Shown here piece by piece: positions 10,232 through 19,439 of a stretch of 64,000 nucleotides of DNA; the first letter of the stretch is position 1, and every line of letters begins with the position of its first letter. Source of the DNA: Lysobacteraceae bacterium 2PB (GTDB lineage Bacteria; Pseudomonadota; Gammaproteobacteria; Xanthomonadales; Xanthomonadaceae). The stretch spans positions 1 to 64,000 of the forward strand of contig SCMT01000012.1 in the NCBI GenBank assembly GCA_005502915.1, given 5' to 3'. The notes under the pieces were generated by a model. That model was not told the origin of the DNA and ran no database searches. It saw only the letters and a list, made by a program, of their open reading frames with translations. Both the position numbers and the translations under genes were made by a program.

Positions 10232-10344
10232 GCGTGCTCCTTGCGCGCCGGTCTGGCGGTGCCGATCACGGGAGCATACCCCGAAGTACGGGGAGCGATC
10301 CTGACCGGGTTCGCATTCCGACCGCCGCACGACAAGCGCGGGCC

Positions 10345-10381
10345 CAAACGAACACTGCCCGGGGGCAGGGCCACCGGGCAG
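10345..10381 (-). terminator. Terminator downstream of infC
   Basis: Minus strand: CTGCCCGG and CCGGGCAG flank an 11-base loop and are followed by TGTTCGTTT. It lies 23 bases past the infC stop and would separate infC from the inserted ankyrin/lipase genes. Confidence 0.6.
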
Positions 10382-10403
10382 CGTCGGACATCTCGGGAAA
10401 GGC

Positions 10404-10928
10404 TTACTTCTTCTTCGGCGCGATCATCATCACCATCTGCCGGCCTTCGAGGCGCGGGCGCGATTCGATGACGATGTCCTCGCCGAGATCGGCTTCGATC
10501 CGGTTGGCCATCTCGCGACCGAGCTCCATGTGGCTCATTTCGCGGCCGCGGAAGCGGATGTTGACCTTGATCTTGTCGCCTTCGGCCAGGAATTCGCGCA
10601 TCTTGCGCAGCTTGATCTGGTAGTCGCCTTCGTCCGTGACCGGACGGAACTTGACTTCCTTGATCTCGACGACCTTCTGCTTCTTCTTGGCGGCCGAAGC
10701 TTTCTTCTGCAGTTCGAACTTGAACTTGCCGAAGTCCATGATCCGGCAGACCGGCGGATCGGCGTTGGGCTGGATCTCGACGAGGTCGAGGCCTTCGTCC
10801 TCGGCCTTGGCCAACGCTTCATCACGCGACAGGACGCCGATCATCTCGCCGTCGCTGCCGATCACGCGGACGCGCGGAACGCGGATCTCGTGATTCTTGC
10901 GGTTCTGCTTTTCCTGAGGGGTACTGAT
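10404..10928 (-). CDS. infC: Translation initiation factor IF-3 (AUC start)
   Basis: 174 residues if translation starts at ATC 10928-10926 ([20 protein letters not shown]), eight bases after GGAG. The first in-frame GTG (10865) would remove the conserved N-terminal 21 residues, and no ATG or GTG lies further up. IF3 genes classically use a rare AUU/AUC-type start that lets IF3 repress its own translation. The N-domain ([20 protein letters not shown]) and C-domain ([32 protein letters not shown]) are complete. It lies 57 bases after thrS. The usual downstream partner rpmI is 4.8 kb away. Confidence 0.95.
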   Translation of the reverse strand: MSTPQEKQNRKNHEIRVPRVRVIGSDGEMIGVLSRDEALAKAEDEGLDLVEIQPNADPPVCRIMDFGKFKFELQKKASAAKKKQKVVEIKEVKFRPVTDEGDYQIKLRKMREFLAEGDKIKVNIRFRGREMSHMELGREMANRIEADLGEDIVIESRPRLEGRQMVMMIAPKKK

Positions 10929-10985
10929 GTTGCGATCTCCGAAGAGGGATGTGAGCCGGCGGACTGGGCATCCGCCGGTGTTGGA

Positions 10986-12890
10986 TCACGCTGCCGACGA
11001 CTCGGCCGCCACGCGGGCGACGAAGTCGGCGACGGTCATGTTGCCGAAATCTTCCCCCGAGCGCGAGCGCACCGACACCACGCCGTGTTCCTTCTCGCGA
11101 TCCCCGACCACGAGCAGGTACGGCACCCGCTGCAGCGTGTGCTCGCGAATCTTAAAGCCGATTTTCTCGTTGCGCAAATCGGCCGAGACCCGGAGGCCTT
11201 GATTCATAAGGGATTTCCGGACTTCATCGACATAGTCGGCCTGGGCGTCCGTGATGTTCATCACGACCGCCTGGATCGGGGCCAGCCAGGCCGGCATGTG
11301 GCCGGCGTGGTGCTCGATCAGGATGCCGATGAAGCGCTCCATCGAGCCGACGATGGCGCGGTGCAGCATGACCGGGTGGCGGCGCTGGCTGCTGGCGTCC
11401 ACGTACTCGGCGCCGAGGCGGCCGGGCATCATGAAATCGACCTGCATGGTGCCCAGCTGCCAGGTCCGGCCGATGGCGTCCTTGAGGTGGTATTCGATCT
11501 TCGGGCCGTAGAAGGCACCCTCGCCCGGTAGTTCCTCCCATTCCACGCCGGCGGCGCCGAGGGCGGAGCGCAGGGCGTTCTCGGCTTTGTCCCAGGTGGC
11601 GTCGTCGCCGAGGCGAGAGTCGGGGCGCAGGGCGATCTTGATCTGGACGTCCTCGAAACCGAAGTGGCCGTAGACCTTCAGGGCCTGCTCGTGGAAGGCC
11701 TTCACCTCGGACTCGATCTGGTCCTCGGTGCAGAAGATGTGCCCGTCGTCCTGGGTGAAGCCGCGCACGCGGAGGATGCCGTGCAGCGCGCCGGAGGGCT
11801 CGTTGCGATGGCAGGCGCCGAACTCGCCGTAGCGGATCGGCAGGTCGCGGTAGCTGTGCAGGCCCTGGTTGAACACCTGGACGTGACCGGGGCAGTTCAT
11901 CGGCTTCAGCGCGTAGGTGCGCTTTTCCGACTCGGTGAAGAACATGTTGTCCTTGTAGTTGTCCCAGTGGCCGGACTTCTGCCACAGGGTCACGTCGAGG
12001 ATCTGCGGACAACGCACTTCCTGGTAGCCGCTGTCGCGGTAGACCTTGCGCATGTACTGCTCGACGACCTGCCAGATCGCCCAGCCCTTGGGATGCCAGA
12101 AGATCAGGCCGGGGCCTTCTTCCTGCAGGTGGAACAGGTCCTGGGCCTTGGCGATCTTGCGGTGGTCGCGCTTCTCGGCTTCTTCGAGCTGGTGCAGGTA
12201 GGCCTTGAGGTCCTTGTCGTTGAGCCAGGCCGTGCCGTAGATGCGGCTGAGCATCTGGTTGTTCGAATCGCCGCGCCAGTAGGCGCCGGCGACCTTCATC
12301 AGCTTGAACGCGCGCAGCTTGTCGGTGGCGGGGACGTGCGGGCCGCGGCAGAGATCGGTGAACTCGCCCTGCGTGTAGAGCGAGAGATCCTCGTTCGCCG
12401 GGATGCTCTCGATGATCTCGGCCTTGTAGTGCTCGCCGAGGCCCTTGAAGTAGGCGACTGCCTCGTCGCGCGACTTCACGCTGCGGCTGACCGCATGCGC
12501 TTCCTTGACGATCTTCTGCATCTCGGCCTCGATCGCCGGCAGGTCTTCCGGCGTGAACGGGCGCTCGTAGGCGAAGTCGTAGTAGAAGCCGTTGTCGATC
12601 ACCGGGCCGATCGTGACCTGCGCGCCGGGGAACAGGCGCTGCACGGCCTGGGCCAGAAGGTGTGCGGTGGAGTGGCGCAGGATGTCCAGCGCCTCGGGGG
12701 ACTTGTCGGTGACGATGGCCAGTTCGGCATCCTGTTCGATGCGGAAACTGGTGTCGACGAGCCTGCCGTCGACCTTGCCGGCCAGCGCGGCCTTGGCCAG
12801 GCCGGCGCCGATGGAGGCGGCGACATCGCCGACCGTGGGAGCGGATTCGAACTCGCGGCGGCTGCCGTCGGGGAGCGTGATGGCGATCAT
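10986..12890 (-). CDS. thrS: Threonine-tRNA ligase
   Basis: 634 residues, full length. It has an N-terminal TGS domain (1-62), an editing domain with the [11 protein letters not shown] zinc/editing motif, the class II catalytic core (motif 2 [20 protein letters not shown]; catalytic-site Cys in LKPMNCPGH) and an anticodon-binding domain near the C-terminus ([17 protein letters not shown]). It charges tRNA-Thr and, through editing, removes mischarged Ser. It heads the thrS-infC cluster. The leader upstream contains a strong -35/-10, a short Thr-containing ORF and a terminator hairpin. Confidence 0.98.
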   Translation of the reverse strand: MIAITLPDGSRREFESAPTVGDVAASIGAGLAKAALAGKVDGRLVDTSFRIEQDAELAIVTDKSPEALDILRHSTAHLLAQAVQRLFPGAQVTIGPVIDNGFYYDFAYERPFTPEDLPAIEAEMQKIVKEAHAVSRSVKSRDEAVAYFKGLGEHYKAEIIESIPANEDLSLYTQGEFTDLCRGPHVPATDKLRAFKLMKVAGAYWRGDSNNQMLSRIYGTAWLNDKDLKAYLHQLEEAEKRDHRKIAKAQDLFHLQEEGPGLIFWHPKGWAIWQVVEQYMRKVYRDSGYQEVRCPQILDVTLWQKSGHWDNYKDNMFFTESEKRTYALKPMNCPGHVQVFNQGLHSYRDLPIRYGEFGACHRNEPSGALHGILRVRGFTQDDGHIFCTEDQIESEVKAFHEQALKVYGHFGFEDVQIKIALRPDSRLGDDATWDKAENALRSALGAAGVEWEELPGEGAFYGPKIEYHLKDAIGRTWQLGTMQVDFMMPGRLGAEYVDASSQRRHPVMLHRAIVGSMERFIGILIEHHAGHMPAWLAPIQAVVMNITDAQADYVDEVRKSLMNQGLRVSADLRNEKIGFKIREHTLQRVPYLLVVGDREKEHGVVSVRSRSGEDFGNMTVADFVARVAAESSAA

Positions 12891-12949
12891 GGGGATGTCT
12901 TGTCGTGGTTACGCGGCCGGCATCGGGTCGATGCGCGGCGGAAGGAGGC

Positions 12950-12976
12950 AACAAAAAAGCGCCCCGAAGGCGCTCT
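12950..12976 (-). terminator. Terminator/attenuator hairpin in the thrS leader
   Basis: Minus strand: AGCGCC-TTCG-GGGCGC followed by TTTTTTGTTG, a textbook intrinsic terminator, 60 bases before the thrS ATG. No minus-strand gene lies upstream (the next gene is divergent), so it must act on the thrS transcript itself. Confidence 0.8.
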
Positions 12977-13005
12977 CGCGGTGTCGCGGGCCTCGGGCGG
13001 TGTCG

Positions 13006-13029
13006 TCAGGGGTGGCGGGTAGTGCTCAT
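13006..13029 (-). CDS. Possible thrS leader peptide (MSTTRHP)
   Basis: A seven-codon ORF, ATG AGC ACT ACC CGC CAC CCC TGA, lies between the predicted thrS promoter and the terminator hairpin. It contains two adjacent Thr codons that could sense charged tRNA-Thr. The ribosome binding site is weak. Only two Thr codons is few for a classical attenuator, so this is tentative. Confidence 0.35.
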   Translation of the reverse strand: MSTTRHP

Positions 13030-13085
13030 GTCGCACGCTCGACGGCCGTTTCCGGGCGTCACCTGGGGCAGTTCGCGGTGCCCGC

Positions 13086-13115
13086 ACCTTAGCGCCGGGC
13101 CAGACGGGATGTCAA
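13086..13115 (-). promoter_or_regulatory. Candidate promoter of thrS
   Basis: Minus strand: perfect -35 TTGACA (13115-13110), an 18-base spacer and TAAGGT (13091-13086) as a partial -10. Transcription would start near 13079 and give a leader of about 190 nt carrying the short ORF and the attenuator. Confidence 0.5.
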
Positions 13116-13240
13116 CGAAATCCGGGGCTTGCGGGCCTGCGGCACGAGGCGCCCACGACCTTGGTCGCATTCCACGCCCGGGGCCGCAGTCCCGCGTCCG
13201 GGTGTTCTACACTCGACCTTCCCCTCGGCATGGACCCGCG

Positions 13241-14188
13241 ATGTCACAGAGCATCCACGATTTCCACGACGACCCGCGCAATGCCGCAATCCGCATCTGG
13301 ATCAATGGCGCGCTGAAGCCGAGGGCGGAGGCGACGGTGTCGGTGTTCGACAGCGGTTTCGTGCTCGGCGACGGGGTCTGGGAGGGGCTGCGGGTGGTCG
13401 GCGGGCATCCGGTGTTCCTCGACGAGCACCTGGACCGGCTGTACGAGGGGGCGAAGGCGATCGCGCTGGACATCGGCCTGGACCGCGCGGCGCTGACCCG
13501 GGCGCTGTACGACACCCTCGCGGCGAACGAGATGCACGACGGCGTGCACATGCGCCTGATGGTGTCGCGTGGCGTGAAGCGCACGCCCTACCAGGACCCG
13601 CGCGTGACCGTGGGCCCGGCGACGGTGGTGATCATCCCCGAGTTCAAGGTCGCCAAGCCCGAAACCCTGTCGCAGGGCCTGCGCCTGTTCACCGTGCACG
13701 TGCGCCGGGGCTATCCGGACGTGCAGGACCCGAAGCTCAACAGCCACAGCAAGCTCAACTGCATCACCGCCTGCATCCAGGCCACGCAGGCCGGCGCAGA
13801 CGAGGCGCTGATGCTCGATCCGCACGGCTTCGTGGCGACCTGCAATTCCACGCATTTCTTCATCGTGCGCAAGGGCGAGGTGTGGACCTCGACCGGCGAC
13901 TACTGCCTGGGCGGAATCACCCGTGCGAACGTGCTGCGCGCCTGCCGCGAGGCCGGCATTCCCTGTTTCGAGAAGAACTTCAGCCTGACCCAGGTCTATT
14001 CCGCCGACGAAGCCTTCACCACCGGCACCTTCGCCGGACTGGCGCCGGTGCGCAGCATCGACGGGCGCACGATCGGCGATGCTGGCGACGCCGCCCTGCC
14101 CGGCCCGATGGTGGCGCGCCTGCAGGTGCTGTACCGCGAGCTTGTGGCGCGCGACGTGGCCTTCCGCGCCGGGATCCGCCTCGCATGA
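13241..14188 (+). CDS. Class IV PLP-dependent aminotransferase
   Basis: 315 residues from the ATG at 13241. It has the class IV (branched-chain / D-amino-acid aminotransferase) fold: GDGVWEGLRV near 43-52, Arg-rich RGVKRTPYQ, and the PLP lysine, probably Lys171 in NSHSKLNCI. The motif EALMLDPHGFVATCNSTHFF follows, and a glycine-rich phosphate loop (TTGTFAGLAPV) lies near the C-terminus. It transfers amino groups between amino acids and 2-oxo acids; the substrate cannot be fixed from sequence. The stop overlaps the start of a sulfotransferase-like gene by four bases, so the two form an operon. Confidence 0.85.
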   Translation: MSQSIHDFHDDPRNAAIRIWINGALKPRAEATVSVFDSGFVLGDGVWEGLRVVGGHPVFLDEHLDRLYEGAKAIALDIGLDRAALTRALYDTLAANEMHDGVHMRLMVSRGVKRTPYQDPRVTVGPATVVIIPEFKVAKPETLSQGLRLFTVHVRRGYPDVQDPKLNSHSKLNCITACIQATQAGADEALMLDPHGFVATCNSTHFFIVRKGEVWTSTGDYCLGGITRANVLRACREAGIPCFEKNFSLTQVYSADEAFTTGTFAGLAPVRSIDGRTIGDAGDAALPGPMVARLQVLYRELVARDVAFRAGIRLA

Positions 14189-14949
14189 GCATCCGCATGT
14201 TCGAGCCGCCGACCCGCGACACCCTTCGCATCGCGATGTGGAGCGGGCCGCGCAACATCTCGACCGCGATGATGCGCGCCTGGGAAAACCGCGACGACTG
14301 CGCGGTGAGCGACGAACCACTGTATGCGGCCTATCTCGCCGAGACCGGCATCGACCACCCGGGCCGCGACGAGGTGCTGGCCGCCGGCGAGACCGACTGG
14401 CGCAAGGTCACCCGCGACCTGCTCGGACCCGCGCCCGGCCACAAGCCGGTGTGGTACCAGAAGCACATGACCCACCACCTGCTGCCGCAGATGGACCGGC
14501 AGTGGATGCTCGGCCTGCGCAATGTGCTGCTGATCCGCGATCCGGCCGAAGTGGTGGCCTCGTACGTGCGTTCGCGCGCGACCATCGCCCCCGAGGACAT
14601 CGGCCTGCAGCAGCAGGGCGAATTGTTCGACTGGCTGTGCGACCAGCTGGGCGAGGCGCCCGCGGTGATCGATGCGGGCGATTTCCTTCGCGCGCCGGAA
14701 TCGCACCTGCGCCTGCTCTGCGCGCGGTTGGGCATCGCCTTCACGCCGCGCATGCTGTCGTGGCCCGCAGGCCCGCGCGACAGCGACGGCGTCTGGGCGA
14801 AGTACTGGTACGACGTGGTCTGGAAATCGACCGGCTTCGAACCCTGGCGCCCGCGCGAGGACGCGTTGACCGGCGACGCGCTTGCGACGGTGGAGGCCTG
14901 CCGGCCGGTGTACGAGCGGCTGCGCAGCTATCGCATGCGCGTCGCCTGA
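14185..14949 (+). CDS. Sulfotransferase-family protein
   Basis: 254 residues, ATG inside the stop of the aminotransferase (ATGA). An N-terminal P-loop-like element WSGPRNISTAMMRAWENR (18-35) fits the 5'-phosphosulfate loop of PAPS-dependent sulfotransferases, and LLIRDPAEVVASYVRSR fits the 3'-phosphate motif. The family includes proteins found next to branched-chain aminotransferases whose acceptor is unknown. It is cytoplasmic with no signal peptide. The role is likely linked to the aminotransferase through co-translation. Confidence 0.75.
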   Translation: MSIRMFEPPTRDTLRIAMWSGPRNISTAMMRAWENRDDCAVSDEPLYAAYLAETGIDHPGRDEVLAAGETDWRKVTRDLLGPAPGHKPVWYQKHMTHHLLPQMDRQWMLGLRNVLLIRDPAEVVASYVRSRATIAPEDIGLQQQGELFDWLCDQLGEAPAVIDAGDFLRAPESHLRLLCARLGIAFTPRMLSWPAGPRDSDGVWAKYWYDVVWKSTGFEPWRPREDALTGDALATVEACRPVYERLRSYRMRVA

Positions 14950-14962
14950 GCGCCTGCGGCCC

Positions 14963-15661
14963 TCAACGCGGGGGCAGCACCACCACCGTACCGACATGGC
15001 CATGCGCGACGCGGGCCTGGCCGGTGATGCGGGTCATGCCCGGGAAGGTGGCCTGCGGCACGCGCACGTGGCCTTCGAAGGTCGCGAGCAGCCCGTTGCC
15101 GTCGGATTCGAAACCAGACCACTGCAGTTCGACATCCTGGAAATCCAGGAACATGCGGTGCACGGGATAGATCGACTTGTACAGCGCTTCCTTCGCCGAA
15201 AAGGTGAGGATGCCGGCGAGGTCCCGACAGGATGCCGGCCAATCGGGCAGACGCTCGCGCTCGGCCTCGCGCAGGATCATGGGCACCAGCTCGGGCTTGA
15301 TCGGCGCGGCCGGTTCCACGTCCAGGCCGATGCCGAGGAACAGCGTACGGGGCGCGACCGCTACCGCGCACAGGCTGCGGCAATGGGTGATCGAACCGAT
15401 CACCGACGGCGGCCAGCAGGGCACGCGGTCGGCATCGCCGAGCAATGAGTCGATACCCTGTCCGATATCGTCGAGCAGACGCCGTGCGAGCTGGCGACCT
15501 GCGGCGAACTCCAGCTTTCGCCGTGGCACTGCGCGTGCGATCTGCTGCAGTTCGTCGGCGGTCAACGCGGCTGGATCGGCGCGATCCGGCGGCATTTCGG
15601 CCAATCGCACCGCATCGGGCAGCAGCGGGCGGAACAGCGATGGCATGTCATGGTCGCTCAT
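14963..15661 (-). CDS. 4'-phosphopantetheinyl transferase (EntD-like)
   Basis: 232 residues from the ATG at 15661 (MSDHDMPSLF). The Mg2+-binding motif IGLDVEP and the downstream FSAKEALYKSIYP motif, together with GSITHCRSLCAVAV, are those of EntD/Sfp-type phosphopantetheinyl transferases. These transfer the pantetheine arm of CoA to carrier-protein serines, activating peptide or polyketide synthetases (or fatty-acid ACP). No such synthetase lies in the window. It is convergent with the sulfotransferase gene and 52 bases downstream of regA. Confidence 0.9.
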   Translation of the reverse strand: MSDHDMPSLFRPLLPDAVRLAEMPPDRADPAALTADELQQIARAVPRRKLEFAAGRQLARRLLDDIGQGIDSLLGDADRVPCWPPSVIGSITHCRSLCAVAVAPRTLFLGIGLDVEPAAPIKPELVPMILREAERERLPDWPASCRDLAGILTFSAKEALYKSIYPVHRMFLDFQDVELQWSGFESDGNGLLATFEGHVRVPQATFPGMTRITGQARVAHGHVGTVVVLPPR

Positions 15662-15713
15662 GGCCGCATTGGATGCGGTCGCCGCGTTTCGCGCAAGTCC
15701 ATCGCGCACGCCC

Positions 15714-16256
15714 CTACTTGATCCGCTGCTTCTCCAGCTTGCGCGCGAGGGTGCGACGATGCAGGCCAAGCCTGCGCGCGGCTTCGGAGATGTTGAAGTC
15801 GCTCTGCGCCAGGGTCTCGTGGATGTGCTCCCACTCCAGCGTCTTGATCGACGTGGTGCGCGCGGTCAGTTCGACGCCGGCATCGCCGGCCGTGCGCTTG
15901 AACGCGGCCTCGATGTCGTCGGTGTTCGAAGGCTTGGCGAGATAGTGGCGCGCGCCGAGCTTGATCGCCTCCACGGCGGTGGCGATGCTGGCATAGCCGG
16001 TCAGCACGACGATGACGATGTCGGGATCGTGTTCGTGGAGATGCTGCACGCAGGTCAGGCCTGACGATTGTCCGGCCAGTTTCAGGTCGACCACCGCGTG
16101 GGTCGGCGAGAAGTCCTGCAGCAGCGCCGGCAGGGCTTCCTCGCCGGTGGCGGTGCGGACCTCGTAACCGCGTCGCTCGAACGAGCGCGCGAGGGTGCGG
16201 GCGAAGGAGGCATCGTCCTCGATGAGCAGCAGGCGGCGTTCAGTCGTCATGGTCAT
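15714..16256 (-). CDS. regA: Response regulator, RegA/PrrA/ActR family
   Basis: 180 residues. A receiver domain (8-125) has the acidic pair ED13-D14, phospho-acceptor Asp57 (VVDLKLAG) and Lys about 108 (LAKPSNTDD). A short linker leads to a Fis-type helix-turn-helix, ISEAARRLGLHRRTLARKLE, nearly the RegA consensus. RegA-type regulators control respiration and redox genes. It overlaps the kinase gene by 17 bases and lies downstream of the cyo oxidase and SURF1 genes, so the sensor pair is transcribed with the terminal oxidase it may regulate. Confidence 0.92.
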   Translation of the reverse strand: MTMTTERRLLLIEDDASFARTLARSFERRGYEVRTATGEEALPALLQDFSPTHAVVDLKLAGQSSGLTCVQHLHEHDPDIVIVVLTGYASIATAVEAIKLGARHYLAKPSNTDDIEAAFKRTAGDAGVELTARTTSIKTLEWEHIHETLAQSDFNISEAARRLGLHRRTLARKLEKQRIK

Positions 16257-17595
16257 GCGCCTCGATGGCGATCGCGGACATCGGCAGGGTCACGGTCACG
16301 ATCGCGCCACCCTGCGGGCGGTTCTGCGCCGACAGGCGCCCGCCCAGCGTACGGGCCACGTTGACCGAAAGGAAGAGTCCCAGCCCGCCACCGGGGCGGC
16401 CCTTGGTCGAGTTGTAGGGCGCGCCCAGGCGCTCCAGCACCTCGGGCGCGAAGCCGGGGCCGGCATCGGCGACATCGATGCGCAGCGCGCCCTCGCGGCA
16501 GTCGACATCCAAGGCCACCCAGTCCGGCGACACCTCGACCGCATTGTCGAGGACGTTGAACACCATCTGCCGCAGCCCCGCATCGGAGACGATGCGCGGA
16601 TTCTCGGCGCATTTCATCCGGTAGTGGAAATGGCCGACGTTGCGCGAGGTCCGCCATTCGTCGGCCATGTCGTCGAACAGGTCGTGCAGGCGCGTCTCGA
16701 CCGGCGCTTCGCCGCGCGTCTCGCCCGCCGACAGCAGGATGTTGGTCACGATCGACTTGCAGCGCATCACCTGCGCCTGCATCTCCGACACGTCCTGCGA
16801 CAGCTCCGGGTCCGAGGCGAAGGTCGGCAGGTGGTGCCAGTCGCCGAGGATCACCGAGAGCGTCGAGAGCGGCGTGCCCAGTTCGTGCGCGGCGCCCGAG
16901 GCGAGCAGGCCCATGCGCACGATGTGCTCCTCCTCGGCGGCACGCTGGCGCAGTTCCGCCAGGCGCGCGTCGCGGTCGCTGAGGATGCGCGCGATGCGGG
17001 CGATGAACACCACGAACAGCGAGACGACCAGCACGAAGCAGATCAGCAGGCCCTGCACGTAGTGGTCGGCGAAGCCGCGCGCCGGATCGACGTCGATGCG
17101 CACCGGCGCAGGCACCGCGATCAGGCCGACCACGCACAGCACCGTCGCCAGCGCGAGCACCCAGCTCGCCGGCGGGCGCAGCAGCACGGTGCCCAGCGCG
17201 ACCTGGAGCAGGAACAGGAAGACGAAGGGATTGGCGATGCCGCCGCTGAGGTGCAGTTGCACCGCCAGCGTGACCACGTCGACCATCAACGCGACCAGCA
17301 GCGCCGCGTTCGACACGGTGCCATCGCGCCACCAGCGCAGCTGGCTGGCGAGATTGAAGGCGACCAGCGCGCCCAGCACTGCGGACATGGCCGGCAGCGG
17401 CAGTTCGATGCCGATGCCGAAATGCACCACGAGGATGGTGACCACCTGCCCGACCACCGCGATCCAGCGCAGCTGGATCAGCTGCTGCATGTTGCGCAGG
17501 CCGGTGCGGTCCTGCGGCCACGCCTCGGACATCCCCCGCAAGGTTGCGGTGGCGAGATCGCCGGGTGGCTCAGCGGTGCGGGATGGCGCCTGCAT
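16240..17595 (-). CDS. regB: Redox sensor histidine kinase, RegB/PrrB family
   Basis: 451 residues; the ATG at 17595 has GAGGAG nine bases upstream. About six transmembrane helices (40-200) include the quinone-sensing GGIANPF at 118-124. The dimerisation helix carries His237 in GAAHELGTPLSTL, Cys279 (QVMRCKSIV) matches the redox-active cysteine of RegB, and the ATPase domain has NVLDNAVE and GGGLGLFL. It autophosphorylates when the quinone pool is reduced and passes phosphate to RegA. It overlaps SURF1 by 26 bases. Confidence 0.93.
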   Translation of the reverse strand: MQAPSRTAEPPGDLATATLRGMSEAWPQDRTGLRNMQQLIQLRWIAVVGQVVTILVVHFGIGIELPLPAMSAVLGALVAFNLASQLRWWRDGTVSNAALLVALMVDVVTLAVQLHLSGGIANPFVFLFLLQVALGTVLLRPPASWVLALATVLCVVGLIAVPAPVRIDVDPARGFADHYVQGLLICFVLVVSLFVVFIARIARILSDRDARLAELRQRAAEEEHIVRMGLLASGAAHELGTPLSTLSVILGDWHHLPTFASDPELSQDVSEMQAQVMRCKSIVTNILLSAGETRGEAPVETRLHDLFDDMADEWRTSRNVGHFHYRMKCAENPRIVSDAGLRQMVFNVLDNAVEVSPDWVALDVDCREGALRIDVADAGPGFAPEVLERLGAPYNSTKGRPGGGLGLFLSVNVARTLGGRLSAQNRPQGGAIVTVTLPMSAIAIEAHDHDD

Positions 17596-18394
17596 GGTGG
17601 AAGTCTCCTCGCGGCCTCCGATCTTGCCGGAAACGCCGCCCGGACACGACCAGTCGCCAGGTCGCGAATGCGGTCAGCAGCGCCATGCCGAACCAGGTCA
17701 GCGCATACGACAGGTGGGAATCGCGGAAACGGACCACGGTCATCCCGGCGCGCGGCCAGCGGGCGTCCGTGGCGACCCCGTGCCCGGCCGTGGAGAAGGC
17801 ATCGACGAAGTAAGGGGCGACATCGGCCGCAGGCAGCGCATGGGCGCGCGCGATCGCCGCCACGTCCCGGGAATACCAGCGCCCGGCCGCCGGGTCGTTG
17901 TGGCGAAGGAAACCGCCCACGGGCTCGCTGATGCGCAGCAGACCGGTGATCGTGACCGCTCCGGCGGGCGGCGGCGCGGCCTCGGCGCCCTGCGGGACGA
18001 AGCCGCGATTGACCAGCACGATGTCGCCGCCATCGGTCCGCAGCGGCGTCATCACCCAATGGCCGGCCCCGAGCGCGGTGACCGCCTGCGTGCGGACTTC
18101 GGGCGCGTCGACGAAACGCCCGGACAGCACCACGCGCCGATAGGCGTCGCCCTCCTCGCTCACACCGGCCCATGCCGCGCGCGGCGGCGGCGCGACGGGC
18201 TCGGCCGCCACGCGGGCATCGACGCGTTCGATCAGCGCCTGCTTCCAGGCCATGCGCTGCAGCTGCCAGACGCCCAGCGCGATGAAACCGACGAACGCCA
18301 CCGCAAGGGCCGCGCCGAGGACGATCGACCACGGCGAACGCCCATGCCCGCTGCGATCGGTCCCGGGAGCATCGGTGGCGCGATCAGCGGTCAC
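17570..18394 (-). CDS. SURF1-family oxidase assembly protein
   Basis: 274 residues from the GTG at 18394, which shares GTGA with the cyoD stop. The SURF1 pattern is clear: an N-terminal membrane helix (VLGAALAVAFVGFIALGVWQ followed by LQRMAWK), a conserved central domain (LVNRGFVPQGAE), and a C-terminal helix after HLSYALTWFGMALL. SURF1 proteins help insert haem into the catalytic subunit of haem-copper oxidases; beside cyoABCD it probably serves this bo3 oxidase. Confidence 0.9.
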   Translation of the reverse strand: MTADRATDAPGTDRSGHGRSPWSIVLGAALAVAFVGFIALGVWQLQRMAWKQALIERVDARVAAEPVAPPPRAAWAGVSEEGDAYRRVVLSGRFVDAPEVRTQAVTALGAGHWVMTPLRTDGGDIVLVNRGFVPQGAEAAPPPAGAVTITGLLRISEPVGGFLRHNDPAAGRWYSRDVAAIARAHALPAADVAPYFVDAFSTAGHGVATDARWPRAGMTVVRFRDSHLSYALTWFGMALLTAFATWRLVVSGRRFRQDRRPRGDFHHAGAIPHR

Positions 18395-18813
18395 TGCGCG
18401 GCCTTGATCATCTCTTGCATGTCGTGTTCGCCCGGCATCATGTTGCTGTTGAGGTGATGCATGACCCACAGCGAGCCGGCGAGCACGATGATCACCAGCA
18501 CGGCGGTGAAGACCAGGGCGAGCAGGTTCCAGCCGCCCTCGGACTTCGTGTTCATGTGCAGGAAGTAGACCATGTGCACGACCACCTGCACGGCCGCGAA
18601 CAGCAGCAGCACCACGGCCGCGACGCGCGAGTCGGAGAAACTGCCGGTCATCACCAGCGCGAACGGGATGGCGGTGAGCACGACCGACAGCACGAAGCCG
18701 TTGACGTACTCGCGCAGCGAGACATGGGGAATGCCGTCGTCGTGGTGCGCATCGTCATGGTGATGCGCGTGGAGGTCGCGCGCGGCGTCGCTGTTCGCGG
18801 TGGCGTTGTTCAT
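18391..18813 (-). CDS. cyoD: Cytochrome bo3 ubiquinol oxidase subunit IV
   Basis: 140 residues from the ATG at 18813. The N-terminus is His/Asp-rich ([13 protein letters not shown]), and three transmembrane helices follow with the conserved [10 protein letters not shown] segment. CyoD supports assembly of the CuB centre. The start overlaps the cyoC stop by four bases. The His-rich extension is longer than in E. coli and might bind metal. Confidence 0.93.
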   Translation of the reverse strand: MNNATANSDAARDLHAHHHDDAHHDDGIPHVSLREYVNGFVLSVVLTAIPFALVMTGSFSDSRVAAVVLLLFAAVQVVVHMVYFLHMNTKSEGGWNLLALVFTAVLVIIVLAGSLWVMHHLNSNMMPGEHDMQEMIKAAQ

Positions 18814-19439
18814 GGGAGCGTGCCCATCAGGTAGACGAAGGTGAAGACGCCGATCCAGACGACGTCGAGGAAATGCCAGAACATCGACAGGCAGGCGATG
18901 CGCCGCATGTTGGCGCGGGTCAGGCCGTGCTTGCGCACCTGGACGCACAGCACCACCAGCCAGACCACGCCGAACAGCACGTGCAGGCCATGGGTGCCGA
19001 CCAGGGCGAAGAACGCCGACAGGAAGGCGCTGCGCTGCGGACCGGCGCCGAGATGGATCAGGTGCGCGAACTCGTAGATCTCGATCGCGAGGAACGCAAC
19101 GCCGAGCAGGCCGGTCGCCAGCAGCCAGCCGATCACGCCGCGCACGCGTCGGCCCTGCATCGCGATCATGGCGAAGCCATAGGTGATCGACGACACCAGC
19201 AGGACCGCGGTGTTCACCGCGATCAGCGGCAGCTCGAACAGGTCCGCGCCGGACGGACCCGCCGCGTAGTTGCGACTGAGCACGCCATAGGTCGCGAACA
19301 GGCAGGCGAAGATCATCAGGTCGCTGAGCAGGTAGATCCAGAACCCGAGCAGCGTGCCGTTCTCGGGATGATGGCGACCCTCCGTATCGAGGAAGATCGG
19401 CGTACCATCGGGACGGTTCAGGGCGATGGAGTCAGACAT
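18810..19439 (-). CDS. cyoC: Cytochrome bo3 ubiquinol oxidase subunit III
   Basis: 209 residues with five transmembrane helices, typical of CyoC ([59 protein letters not shown]). It is a core-associated subunit of the quinol oxidase. It overlaps cyoB by 8 bases and cyoD by 4, indicating one tightly coupled mRNA. Confidence 0.95.
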   Translation of the reverse strand: MSDSIALNRPDGTPIFLDTEGRHHPENGTLLGFWIYLLSDLMIFACLFATYGVLSRNYAAGPSGADLFELPLIAVNTAVLLVSSITYGFAMIAMQGRRVRGVIGWLLATGLLGVAFLAIEIYEFAHLIHLGAGPQRSAFLSAFFALVGTHGLHVLFGVVWLVVLCVQVRKHGLTRANMRRIACLSMFWHFLDVVWIGVFTFVYLMGTLP

